64,000 nt of DNA from Candidatus Cloacimonetes bacterium HGW-Cloacimonetes-2. Lineage in GTDB: Bacteria; Cloacimonadota; Cloacimonadia; Cloacimonadales; Cloacimonadaceae. Made by a program: the position numbers and the translations under genes. Under the pieces are notes generated by a model. It saw nothing but the letters and a program-made list of their open reading frames with translations. It made no database searches and had not been told where the DNA came from. Of this stretch, positions 1 to 8,157 are shown piece after piece; within the stretch, counting starts at the first letter, position 1, and every line of letters starts with the position of its first letter. Where the stretch lies: positions 1-64,000 of the forward strand of contig PHBP01000006.1 of the NCBI GenBank assembly GCA_002842035.1. Reading direction: 5' to 3'.

Positions 1-48
1 TGCTATTCTCCGCTTTCTCTGTGGTAAAAGAACCTTCTTGCTTTGATT

Positions 49-173
49 CTCCTTGGTGAGTCCTCCCCCTTTGAACCCACTGGCAAAACTCTGCCACTGC
101 TCTGGCGATCCCCTTGTCGTCACTAGGGAATCACTAGGGAATCACAAGAGGATCTCCAGAGAATTCAAGCAGG
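49..173 (+). repeat. Dispersed intergenic repeat, family 1, copy A
   Basis: First of five copies (others at 13018, 31327, 42078 in reverse, 60662). It begins CTCCTTG, contains a CCCCTTTGAACCC block, then a core from CTCTGG at 100 to CCAGAG at 161 that is an imperfect inverted repeat. Inside are degenerate tandem 11-bp units of the type ACTAGGGAATC. It ends ATTCAAGCAGG. It lies downstream of the minus-strand gene that ends at 187 and codes for nothing obvious. Confidence 0.8.
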
Positions 174-186
174 AAGAAACAGCAGG

Positions 187-1605
187 CTAAAGTTTGAGAA
201 AGCGTCGGCTCTCAGAACCGTGAAAAAGATAGTAAATCCCTGCCGGGAGGGCAGATAGATCGAGGTTGCCGTCAGCTCTTTGTGCGGGATACTCGCTTAC
301 GAGCTGTCCACGCAGATTGTAAATCCGGATCGTTTGAGAGCCCATAGGTTTAGCGGCATCATCCCCAAACGAGTAGGAGAGCATCCCGGCAGTCGGATTG
401 GGATAGATCTTTAGGCGGGCAGCAGGAGCCAGTTCATCCGCATTGGAGACCGGATTTTGAAAGGAATACTCATAAGTCTCACCGCTTACGCTATAGATAA
501 AATTAGCATAGTCCCAGTTTTGAGGAGCCGGAAAAGGCTGGCTGATGAATTCCACAGGCTGCTCAAAACCTTGCAGATTAAGCGGATAGACGAAGTATGC
601 ATTTCCTGCGTAATGCACAAATATATCGCTGGGTGGATTGAGGTCCGCATCCTGGTAGGTGATCCTGAGCGTCAGCATCCCGCCCTCCCAAGCCGATTGC
701 GGATTAGAGATCACCGGAACCGATTCGTTTACAGGATTGAGTCTTTTGGGCAGCAGCAGGATATTAGCCCCGGAGGTGGTATCAGAGGTCTGGTTGCCAC
801 CGGTCAGCGAGATGCGGCTGGTAATTGCCTGGCTGCCGATCAAGGGATAATCCGGATCAAACCAGGAGTTAAATTCCGGCACGGCAGTGAGATCAGCCAA
901 GTTACAGGAGAGGGTCAGCACACCATTGGCACTATCGATACTGCTCTCTATATCACCGATACGCACCAGATCCGAGACTCCTGTGCCGGTGATCTTGTAA
1001 AGACCGGGGCTGATCACACCGGGCACATCGACGGTGTACATCAGGCCAAAGACGGTGGGGTTTTGTCCTGGATCGGCATTTGGATCAGCCAATACTGCCA
1101 TATAGGAGTAAAACGTTATGCCACTGCCTGTTGGGAAGCTGGTGGCATTGTTTTTGATCGAATAATAGAGCTTGGTATCACTAAAGGCGACCTTGGTGCC
1201 GAGGATATCCAGATGATTGAGGTTGAAAGCGTGATCTGCCTGAGGATCGCTCTCCACAGGGATAAACTTGCTGTGGGAAGGCGCTATAGTCGTGTCGTCA
1301 AAGTAAATCGGATTGACCATAATGGAGGGATTGCTGCGCTTTAGACCGACATACCCATGCGTACTGTGATCCATCGGGGCAATGCTCCAACCGTCGATTC
1401 CCAGATACGGATCCGCGGGGGTCTGGGTGGGGATACCCTCGGAATTTATATAGTAAAAGATCAGTTCGCCGTTGTTGTTGGTGAGCAGATGCCCGGCAGG
1501 AGTAGGGCCGGAAGTGAGACTGCTGTAAAACTTGGTCCAGTCCTGGGCACCAAGCATTCCTATGGTACACAATAAGATAAGGATTAAGATTATCGGGTGT
1601 TTCAT
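187..1605 (-). CDS. Secreted protein with C-terminal sorting domain
   Basis: Exported protein of 472 residues. It starts with a signal peptide (MKHPIILILILLCTIGMLGAQ) and ends in a Por/FlgD-type sorting domain over roughly the last 80 residues (YPNPTAGMLSYSF, IYNLRGQLV, LPAGIYYL), the kind recognised by type IX secretion in the FCB group. The middle (about residues 140-270) matches the middle of the protein at 18940-20427: TKLY, SFPT, MYT, GVISPGLYK, CNLADLT and PEF blocks occur in the same order, so the two are paralogues. No enzymatic motif is visible. It is the last gene of a minus-strand series, 8 bp after the barrel gene. Surface or secreted location is inferred from the sorting domain. 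Confidence 0.75.
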   Translation of the reverse strand: MKHPIILILILLCTIGMLGAQDWTKFYSSLTSGPTPAGHLLTNNNGELIFYYINSEGIPTQTPADPYLGIDGWSIAPMDHSTHGYVGLKRSNPSIMVNPIYFDDTTIAPSHSKFIPVESDPQADHAFNLNHLDILGTKVAFSDTKLYYSIKNNATSFPTGSGITFYSYMAVLADPNADPGQNPTVFGLMYTVDVPGVISPGLYKITGTGVSDLVRIGDIESSIDSANGVLTLSCNLADLTAVPEFNSWFDPDYPLIGSQAITSRISLTGGNQTSDTTSGANILLLPKRLNPVNESVPVISNPQSAWEGGMLTLRITYQDADLNPPSDIFVHYAGNAYFVYPLNLQGFEQPVEFISQPFPAPQNWDYANFIYSVSGETYEYSFQNPVSNADELAPAARLKIYPNPTAGMLSYSFGDDAAKPMGSQTIRIYNLRGQLVSEYPAQRADGNLDLSALPAGIYYLFHGSESRRFLKL

Positions 1606-1613
1606 ATAGCCTC

Positions 1614-2318
1614 CTAAAACTTGATTGAGAGTATGGCAGAATAGGTCTGGTTGCGCAGTTCTACCTGCTCAGACAGGGAAAAGGTGGGAAGCTGCAGATA
1701 GTCCCAGCCCAGGGTAAAACGCAGCTCCAATGAGGCTTCCATAGCTCCTTTGTAGATCAGGGCAGAGCCATAGACAAAGCTGTAATCAAAGATATTGATT
1801 CCGGGAAGATCGCTCTGTTCGGAGATTGGGATGACATCATAATCGTCGCCATTGGGAATATAGATGGTTCCATCAAGCCTGTGTGCACCGTGCAGCTTGA
1901 GACTCATCGCGGTGCCTGTGATAGCCTGCATTTGCAGCTTGCCATAGCTGACTGTATTGATCTTGAGGAGTACCGGGAATTCCAGGTAATCCAGATCGTA
2001 TTCAACGTTCATCCGGGCGGGTTTGGCAAGTGTTTCTCCCTCCATCGCAAGGATTTGAATGTCTTCCCGGGAGCCTTTCATCGAATAGAGCAGCTCATAA
2101 CCGAGGGTGAGATTGGGCAGGATCTGCATATCCAGGTAGGCTCCGGCAATGGCTCCGGCACGCATTCTGGCTTTTACTTTGTATTCATTGTCTTGGGGCA
2201 TAGGGGCGTAGTGTTGGGCAAGATTTGCCCCTGCCTTGAGACCCCAGTGAAAGGTGGTGCTTTGGGCGCTCAGGATACCTGCACAGAGGATGAAAAGGGC
2301 TGTCAGATAGCTTTTCAT
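1614..2318 (-). CDS. Outer-membrane beta-barrel protein (PorT-like)
   Basis: 234 residues with a cleavable signal peptide ending at ILSAQS. The opening HWGLKAGANLAQHY is the typical first strand of the small outer-membrane barrel (PorT/OmpA-beta-barrel) families of FCB bacteria. Alternating aromatic/polar strands follow (LTLGYELLYSMKGS, LDYLEFPVLLKI, ASLELRFTLGWDYLQL), and the protein ends on a short strand with terminal F (SAILSIKF), as outer-membrane barrels usually do. It probably sits in the outer membrane; ligand or transport role unknown. It lies 23 bp after plsC and 8 bp before the secreted-protein gene on the same strand, so co-transcription is likely. Confidence 0.7.
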   Translation of the reverse strand: MKSYLTALFILCAGILSAQSTTFHWGLKAGANLAQHYAPMPQDNEYKVKARMRAGAIAGAYLDMQILPNLTLGYELLYSMKGSREDIQILAMEGETLAKPARMNVEYDLDYLEFPVLLKINTVSYGKLQMQAITGTAMSLKLHGAHRLDGTIYIPNGDDYDVIPISEQSDLPGINIFDYSFVYGSALIYKGAMEASLELRFTLGWDYLQLPTFSLSEQVELRNQTYSAILSIKF

Positions 2319-2341
2319 CGGGATAATACTCTCCTAAAACA

Positions 2342-3064
2342 TTAGAGCAAAGCTAGTTTGCTTTCTATATCGGAATGGAGTTTTTGGATCAGGGCGTCTT
2401 TGTCTTTGTAGATATCATCTTCGGGGTAAATGGGCGGCATAAAGCAGAGCTTGATCTTGGCGCTGTGAAACTTGCCATCGATCTCGTGAACCTGCCAAGT
2501 GCCTTTGATAGCAAAGGGGAGGATGATCGCACCAGCCATCTGGGGCAGCTTGAGGCTGCCGGGCTTGAAAGCGCCCATGGTGTCGCTTTTGGCGCGGGTG
2601 CCTTCCGGGAAGAGCACGATCGGATTGCCTGCTTTCATCACGGCAGCGCTTTCCTGAAAGGATTTCATCGCTTCTCGGGCATTCTTGCGGTTGATAAACA
2701 CGCAGGGAAGTTGCTGCATCCACTGGCTCAGGATAGGGATCTTGCGCAGTTCCTGCTTGGCAATGAAACCGGCGGGAATGCCTGCCCAGCCCAGAAGAGT
2801 CGGGATATCGAAAAGGGATTGATGATTGCCGACCAGACAGAGATTGCGCTCCGCGGGAACGTGTTCCAAACCGCTTACCTCCACCCGACTGCCGGTCGAA
2901 AGCACGGTCACTCTGCCCCAAAAGCGTACCCAGTGGTAGATCAGGCGGCGTCCGACTTTGTAAGGAATAAACCAGCGGATAATATAATGGATGCAAAGCG
3001 CTACCATACAGAGCAGCATGAAAAGCACGTAAAAGACTTTCCAGAGGAAAGATAGCATCAGCAC
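2342..3064 (-). CDS. plsC: 1-acyl-sn-glycerol-3-phosphate acyltransferase
   Basis: 240 residues, the usual length for PlsC-type acyltransferases, which acylate lysophosphatidate at the inner membrane to give phosphatidate for phospholipid synthesis. Visible motifs are NHQSLFDIP (the HX4D catalytic motif), FINRKN (motif II), FPEGTRAKS (motif III, glycerol-phosphate binding) and a proline-containing motif IV region (GAIILPFAIKGTW). A hydrophobic N-terminal anchor covers about residues 3-30. The gene starts 4 bp after the deacetylase stop codon, so it belongs to the lon-side minus-strand operon. Confidence 0.88.
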   Translation of the reverse strand: MLMLSFLWKVFYVLFMLLCMVALCIHYIIRWFIPYKVGRRLIYHWVRFWGRVTVLSTGSRVEVSGLEHVPAERNLCLVGNHQSLFDIPTLLGWAGIPAGFIAKQELRKIPILSQWMQQLPCVFINRKNAREAMKSFQESAAVMKAGNPIVLFPEGTRAKSDTMGAFKPGSLKLPQMAGAIILPFAIKGTWQVHEIDGKFHSAKIKLCFMPPIYPEDDIYKDKDALIQKLHSDIESKLALL

Positions 3065-3068
3065 TCCT

Positions 3069-4514
3069 TTAATAGCTCAGATTGACCCATTCTTCATAGA
3101 CCTTGTGCAGGGAGCTTACCCAGCCACGTTTCTTGAGAGCGTATTTGATGGTATTCCAGTAGAGCCAGCCCCAGAGGGGATAATCCACAGGATCAAAGGT
3201 GGTATTGTGCCAGAGCAGCGAGAGATGTGATTGGTACTTTTCTGCCAGGTCAATCAGACGATGCAGCGAACGACTGGCACGGATCAGGGAGAGATTCATC
3301 GCCTTTTTGGAGTATAGCGTGGTATCCATCACGATCAGGGGGATCTCAAGCACGCGGAAAGGACGGTTCTCCTCAATATTAAAGGGATAAAAGGGAAATG
3401 AGATGCCTGCTCGGAAACCAAGATTCTCCCAATAACCCAGGGTTGAATCATAACGAATCCCGGCATTCTCCAGGATGGTAAAGCTCTTTTGATAGTCAAA
3501 ATGCAGGTAGTGAGTGCGGTATCCCTGAGGATCAAAGCCTATGGCACGCAGATTTGCCAGCTCCTCCTCCAGTCGCACTGGATCAAAGGCAGATTGCGGA
3601 GAGCCGTGCAAGCCGATCTCCAGTTGACCGAGGTTGTCCAGGATCTGCTCCCTGGCTACCACATCAAAGAGGTAGTTCTGACGGCTGTCTTCAAAGTCTC
3701 CTCTGGCAAGCAGAAACCAAGTGGCGCTTACACCGCTTTCAGCTTCGTCCCGGGCAATATTCTTTACTATGCGCCAGGGATTGTGGATCAGATTCTTGTG
3801 CAAACCGTGAGCCAGAATCTTGTAGGCAGCAGAGAGCGGACGCTTGGGGAAGGTACGCAGGTTGTACTTCAGGTTACTCGCCTTCTGCTCCTTGCTCCAG
3901 TAATCCCAGTAGTCTATATCGTGGGAAAGAGAAACCACAAAACGCTTGTTCTCCGCCCAGGAGATATCCCTGATAAATTCGGGACAGAATTGCTGCAGGG
4001 TGTAGAGCAGGATCTGGGCATAGACATCCACGACCGGGACTTCTGTGAAATCCCAGCGGTATTGCAGAGATTGACGATAGTCCACTCTGCCGGAGCGTGG
4101 TCCGTGAGCCCCCAGGATGTATTCGTGCCAGCAGGTCAGAAAGTAGAAACCACTGCCGACGATATCCTTGCGGATGGTGCAATGATCCTCAGCCAAGGCA
4201 AAGATAGAGCCGCCTTTGGAGAAGAGAAAGGGGATCTTTTCACCCTTGAACTTGCAGAAATTGACCCGCTCAAGAGGGTAAAGCTCCCGCTCTTCAAAGA
4301 AAGCAGGAGTCTGAGCATCCATAATGATCTTGATGGGCACATTGATCGGAATATCCGGGCCATAATAGAGATGAGCCCCCTCATAATAAGCTCCATAGCT
4401 AAAGGTGGGGCTCAGCCTCAGGATATAGCAGTAGGTACGCAATACAAATTCTGCCTTTGGGATGTACCTCTGAGGCAGATTGAGCAGGATCCGGATATTG
4501 GGATAGCGTTCCAT
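3069..4514 (-). CDS. Polysaccharide deacetylase-like protein
   Basis: 481 residues. The C-terminal half carries NodB/polysaccharide-deacetylase signatures: SLSHDIDYWDY (metal-binding Asp-Asp motif), GLHGSPQSA (HxxxS/T-type metal ligand), YRTHYLHFD (the R motif) and LLWHNTTF (catalytic His region). The N-terminal ~180 residues resemble the DUF7033-type domain often fused to such deacetylases. The likely role is N- or O-deacetylation of a cell-surface polysaccharide; the substrate cannot be told. There is no signal peptide, so a cytoplasmic or membrane-associated location is possible. Its ATG overlaps the lon stop codon by one base (TGATG), which suggests translational coupling. Confidence 0.7.
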   Translation of the reverse strand: MERYPNIRILLNLPQRYIPKAEFVLRTYCYILRLSPTFSYGAYYEGAHLYYGPDIPINVPIKIIMDAQTPAFFEERELYPLERVNFCKFKGEKIPFLFSKGGSIFALAEDHCTIRKDIVGSGFYFLTCWHEYILGAHGPRSGRVDYRQSLQYRWDFTEVPVVDVYAQILLYTLQQFCPEFIRDISWAENKRFVVSLSHDIDYWDYWSKEQKASNLKYNLRTFPKRPLSAAYKILAHGLHKNLIHNPWRIVKNIARDEAESGVSATWFLLARGDFEDSRQNYLFDVVAREQILDNLGQLEIGLHGSPQSAFDPVRLEEELANLRAIGFDPQGYRTHYLHFDYQKSFTILENAGIRYDSTLGYWENLGFRAGISFPFYPFNIEENRPFRVLEIPLIVMDTTLYSKKAMNLSLIRASRSLHRLIDLAEKYQSHLSLLWHNTTFDPVDYPLWGWLYWNTIKYALKKRGWVSSLHKVYEEWVNLSY

Positions 4515-6871
4515 CAGCGGCTGCTTTTCTTTCTCTTGGGGGCAGGCTTGTTTTCGGTAATCAACAGCTTATCCAGCACCTCGGAGATCTTTGAGACAAA
4601 GCTGATCTGCATCCCCTGAAGGATATCAGCAGGAAAGTCCGCCAGAGTCTCTTCGTTTTCTTTGGGCAGGATCACCTGGGTGATGCCGGCACGCTTGGCC
4701 GAAAGCAGCTTTTCTTTTACTCCGCCGATCGGAAGGACTTCCCCGTGCAGGGTGATCTCCCCGGTCATAGCTATATCGTGACGCACCTTGCGCTGTCTAA
4801 AGAGCGATGCCAAAGCGGTCGCCAGGGTAACACCCGCGGAAGGTCCATCTTTGGGGACGGCTCCGGAGGGGAAGTGAATATGCACGTCGTAAGCACCGAA
4901 GTCCTTGGTGTTGATACCATAAGCGCTGTGATTAGCCTTGAGATAGCTGATAGCAATCTTGGCAGATTCCTTCATCACCTCGCCCAGCAGACCAGTAAGC
5001 ACAATCATTCCTTTGCCGGGCATCCGGATAGCTTCGCAAAAGAGGATTTCTCCGCCATAAGAAGTCCAGGCCAGGCCTGTGGCTACACCTATCTCCGGCT
5101 TGCGATTGGCAAGCTCCAGGGAAAACTTCCGTGGCCCCAGATAGGTCTTGATATCTTCTGCTTTGATCAGATAGCTCTTGGTCTCCCCCGCTGCCACTTC
5201 CTTGGCAATCTTGCGGAAGATAGAGCCAAATCGACGCTGCAAATTGCGCACACCCGCCTCGCGGACATAGTATCTGATCAGCTCTTGCAGAGCGGATTTG
5301 TGAAACTTTATATTGTGTTCAGAGAGCCCGTTTTCGTCCTGTTCCTTGGGAATCAGGTAGCTCTTGGCGATCTCGATCTTGTCATTCTCGAGGTAGCTGG
5401 TAAATTCGATGATCTCCATCCTGTCCCTCAGCGGTGGCGGGATGGTATCCAGCGAGTTTGCCGTCGTGATAAACATCACCTCGGAGAGATCAAACGGCAG
5501 ATTGACATAGTTATCGACAAAGCTGTTGTTTTGCTCGGGATCGAGTACTTCCAGCAGTGCGGAGGCAGGATCACCACGGAAATCTCTGCCCAGCTTGTCA
5601 ATCTCATCCAGCATAAAGACCGGATTGGCAGTACCTTGGCGCTTGATTTCGCTGATGATCTTGCCGGGCATAGCGCCGATATAAGTCCTGCGATGCCCGC
5701 GAATCTCCGCCTCATCGTGGATACCGCCCAAAGACATCCGGATGAACTTGCGGTTCAGAGCTCTGGCAACGGACTTTCCGATCGAGGTCTTTCCTGTACC
5801 GGGAGGCCCAACAAAGCAGAGGATAGGCCCGCGCAGATGCCCCTTTAGCTTCTTCACCGCAATGTACTCCAGGATACGTTCCTTGGGCTTTTCCAGGCCA
5901 TAATGGTCGTTGCGGAGGATGCGCTCGATCTTGTTCAGATCCAGGCGATCCTTGCTCATTGTATTCCAAGGGATATTGACCAGCCAATCCAGATAGTTCC
6001 TTAGCACAGCATATTCGCTGGCTGCCGGCTGCATTGTCGAGAGGCGTTCCAGCTCCTCGAGAGCCACTTCCCTTACATACTCGGGAAGCTGCTTTTCCTC
6101 GATCAGTTCGCGCCATTTCTGGATCTCGCGGGAGACTTCATCGGTCTCACCCAGTTCCCTGCGTATGGCATCCATCTGCTCACGCAGGTAATACTTACGC
6201 TGATCCTCGCTCATCTCGAGCTGGATATTGTTGCGGATATGATTTTCCACCCGCATCTGCTTGATCAGCTCTGCGAGGCAGTTATTCAGGTACATAAAGC
6301 GTTTGTTGAGATCGATCAGTTCGAGTATCTTCTGGCGATCTTCCAGTTGCAGCTCGATATTGCCGGCAATGATATCTGCAACGCGTCCGGCTTGCTTGAT
6401 ATTGCTGAGCCCGCTGATCATTTCACGATTTAGCAGGCTGCTTTCGGTGGCGATTTTATCCAGGAGCTCCAGCGCGATATTCCTCAGCGCGTGAATCTCC
6501 GTATCTTCACTTGTAAGCTCGGGGATGCTTTCCACATCCACCATCATAAATGGCTCTCTCTGCGTGATTTTCTGCAGACGGATACGTGATGATCCTTGTA
6601 GCAGCAGGCTGATCGTGCCGTCCTGATTTCTGAGCATCCTGAGGATGGTCACGGCGGTACCGATCTCGTGCAATCCGCTGTCACTGGGCTTTTCCTTGTC
6701 TTTATCCAGGAAGAAAGCCAAGGTCTTGTCGTTGGTGAGAGCGTGATCTATCACCAGCTTGGATTCTTCATCCGAGACCACCAGCGGCATCAGCAGAAAC
6801 GGAAACATTACCACTCCGGACATATGCAGGACTGGCAAGGTTCTGGGTATTCTACTGTTTTGATTTTCCAT
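4514..6871 (-). CDS. lon: ATP-dependent protease Lon
   Basis: 785 residues, full length for bacterial LonA, the cytosolic ATP-dependent protease that removes misfolded and short-lived regulatory proteins. Domain order: N-terminal LON substrate-binding domain (about 12-205), coiled-coil linker, AAA+ module with Walker A GPPGTGKT at 355-362 and Walker B VFMLDEIDK, then the protease domain with the Ser-Lys dyad: Ser678 in DGPSAGVT and Lys721 in GGVKEKLL. The tail is basic (KRKKSSR). Upstream on the minus strand is AGGAGTGCTTA just before the ATG: a Shine-Dalgarno, not a full CIRCE heat-shock operator. It is the first gene of the minus-strand series lon-deacetylase-plsC-barrel. Confidence 0.97.
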   Translation of the reverse strand: MENQNSRIPRTLPVLHMSGVVMFPFLLMPLVVSDEESKLVIDHALTNDKTLAFFLDKDKEKPSDSGLHEIGTAVTILRMLRNQDGTISLLLQGSSRIRLQKITQREPFMMVDVESIPELTSEDTEIHALRNIALELLDKIATESSLLNREMISGLSNIKQAGRVADIIAGNIELQLEDRQKILELIDLNKRFMYLNNCLAELIKQMRVENHIRNNIQLEMSEDQRKYYLREQMDAIRRELGETDEVSREIQKWRELIEEKQLPEYVREVALEELERLSTMQPAASEYAVLRNYLDWLVNIPWNTMSKDRLDLNKIERILRNDHYGLEKPKERILEYIAVKKLKGHLRGPILCFVGPPGTGKTSIGKSVARALNRKFIRMSLGGIHDEAEIRGHRRTYIGAMPGKIISEIKRQGTANPVFMLDEIDKLGRDFRGDPASALLEVLDPEQNNSFVDNYVNLPFDLSEVMFITTANSLDTIPPPLRDRMEIIEFTSYLENDKIEIAKSYLIPKEQDENGLSEHNIKFHKSALQELIRYYVREAGVRNLQRRFGSIFRKIAKEVAAGETKSYLIKAEDIKTYLGPRKFSLELANRKPEIGVATGLAWTSYGGEILFCEAIRMPGKGMIVLTGLLGEVMKESAKIAISYLKANHSAYGINTKDFGAYDVHIHFPSGAVPKDGPSAGVTLATALASLFRQRKVRHDIAMTGEITLHGEVLPIGGVKEKLLSAKRAGITQVILPKENEETLADFPADILQGMQISFVSKISEVLDKLLITENKPAPKRKKSSR

Positions 6872-7248
6872 TAAGCACTCCTAGTAATCTTTTCTTCCTT
6901 AAAATATAAGCGATTCCCGGGGGCAAGCAAAGCCCCACTGCCTCAAGAAACTGAAATGCCATCTTTTTGGCAAGGGAAATCTATTGAATATGCCGGGTAT
7001 CTTTTGTCCAGCAATGCAGATAGCTATTACTCAGATCTGGTCTAATGCCTTATTGCCTCTGCTTCAATGGATGCTTGCTGCCTGCTTGTAGCCTGCTTGA
7101 ATCCTGCATGAACAGGCAGGAAGCAACTGATCTGCAATGCTTTACGAGATGTTCACTGAAGGAGGGGGTCTAAGCCTGTAGAGCTACAATAACTTGGAGA
7201 ACAGACTGCTCTGCCCGGGGTAATAGTACTAAGGCTTATGGATCTTTC
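6872..7248. other. Gene-free gap between lon and the TrmH gene
   Basis: 377 bp with no supported gene. It must hold the lon promoter (minus strand, near 6900-7000) and the end of the methyltransferase transcript. A small GGGGC/GCCCC hairpin lies at 6920-6936. The CCTGCTTG-rich stretch at 7078-7130 is locally repetitive. A 33-codon plus-strand ORF starting near 6990 has no ribosome site and is not called. Confidence 0.5.
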
Positions 7249-7986
7249 TTAGTTACTTACGAAGATCCGATGTGCCAATAGAGCCGTGGCAATCGCGGCA
7301 TTGAGAGATTCCATGCTGCTTTGCATCTCGATGCGGATGCTTATTCCTGCCTTGTCCCGCAGTTCCCTGGTAATCCCATGTGCTTCTGAACCAATCAGAT
7401 AGATTGAGTTGCCCTGTGGCGCATGGAAGTCCTTTAGCCCGATCTCTCCATCCATATCGAGAGCGATCAGGGAAGCGGTCTGTTCCAGGAGCAGCTTATG
7501 ATTCATCGTGCGGAAAGGCACCCAGTAAACGCTGCCCAGGGAAGCCCGGATTACCTTGGGATTGGAGATTTCCACACAGTTTTCGGAGAGCAAAATGGAG
7601 CTGATCCCAAAGGCAGCGGCGATGCGGAAGATTGTGCCCATATTGCCGGGATCGCTGATCCCATCGAGGTACAAAGCCCTCTGTAGTGACGCCTCCCGGG
7701 GACGTGGCAAGGGAAAAAGTGCGGCAATCCCCTGTGCGTGATTGGTCTCGCAAATGCGCTCCATATCGCCTCTTAGCAAACGATAGCAAGGTACAGATTG
7801 CAGATTGGAAGGAGCTTGCTGCTCGCCCTCGAGATAGAGCTCCAACGGCATAATGTTGTTCGATGCCAGTTGATCGAGGATTCGAGCACCTTCTACGATG
7901 ACCTGACCCTTTTCAAGACGCTCCTGTTTACGGCTTAGTTTTGCCAGGCTCTTGATGCGCTCCCGGCTGATAGATTGGATCTTCAT
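7249..7986 (-). CDS. TrmH/SpoU family RNA 2'-O-methyltransferase
   Basis: About 245 residues. The N-terminal part (KQERLEKGQVIVEGARIL) is the substrate-binding domain of 23S rRNA/tRNA 2'-O-ribose methyltransferases. The C-terminal SpoU domain shows motif 1 (LDGISDPGNMGTIFRIAAAFG), motif 2 (IYLIGSEAHGI) and motif 3 (IRIEMQSSMESLNAAIA, equivalent to the SLNVSVA motif), which form the trefoil-knot S-adenosylmethionine site. The exact RNA target (RlmB-like or tRNA) cannot be assigned. Start is uncertain: ATG at 7986 is chosen, but a TTG at 7995 sits closer to the GGGAG. The DnaA-box cluster begins 44 bp upstream. Confidence 0.88.
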   Translation of the reverse strand: MKIQSISRERIKSLAKLSRKQERLEKGQVIVEGARILDQLASNNIMPLELYLEGEQQAPSNLQSVPCYRLLRGDMERICETNHAQGIAALFPLPRPREASLQRALYLDGISDPGNMGTIFRIAAAFGISSILLSENCVEISNPKVIRASLGSVYWVPFRTMNHKLLLEQTASLIALDMDGEIGLKDFHAPQGNSIYLIGSEAHGITRELRDKAGISIRIEMQSSMESLNAAIATALLAHRIFVSN

Positions 7987-8029
7987 ATCTTGCAATAACT
8001 CCCGCTATTTCTACACAAATCCTGCGGAC

Positions 8030-8157
8030 TTATCCACAGGCATTCCGAATTTATCCACAATGCTAAGTGGATTGTTAAATAGTTACTTAGCAACTTATCC
8101 ACAGATAATCCCGAATTTATCCACAAGTTATCCACATACTCGCCGGACTTATCCACA
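8030..8157 (+). other. Cluster of six DnaA boxes (candidate oriC or DnaA locus)
   Basis: Six exact copies of the 9-bp DnaA box TTATCCACA, all in the same direction, start at 8030, 8051, 8095, 8117, 8128 and 8149. Spacings are 21, 44, 22, 11 and 21 bp, that is, close to whole helical turns. Between boxes 2 and 3 is an AT-rich stretch flanked by a 7-bp inverted repeat, GCTAAGT (8062-8068) and ACTTAGC (8085-8091), a possible unwinding region. The last box abuts the stop codon of the protease gene. Genes left of this point run minus; from 11.2 kb most run plus, as expected around an origin. No dnaA, dnaN or gyrase gene is in the window, so a DnaA-titration or regulatory site is the alternative. 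Confidence 0.7.

Noticed and set aside
457-1344. 295-codon plus-strand ORF opposite the first secreted-protein gene
   Set aside because: It is antisense to a gene with signal peptide and sorting domain, has no ribosome site and no family features.
6872-6895. CIRCE heat-shock operator in front of lon
   Set aside because: Only one half-site-like GAGTGCTTA is present, and it is part of the ribosome site; the matching arm is missing.
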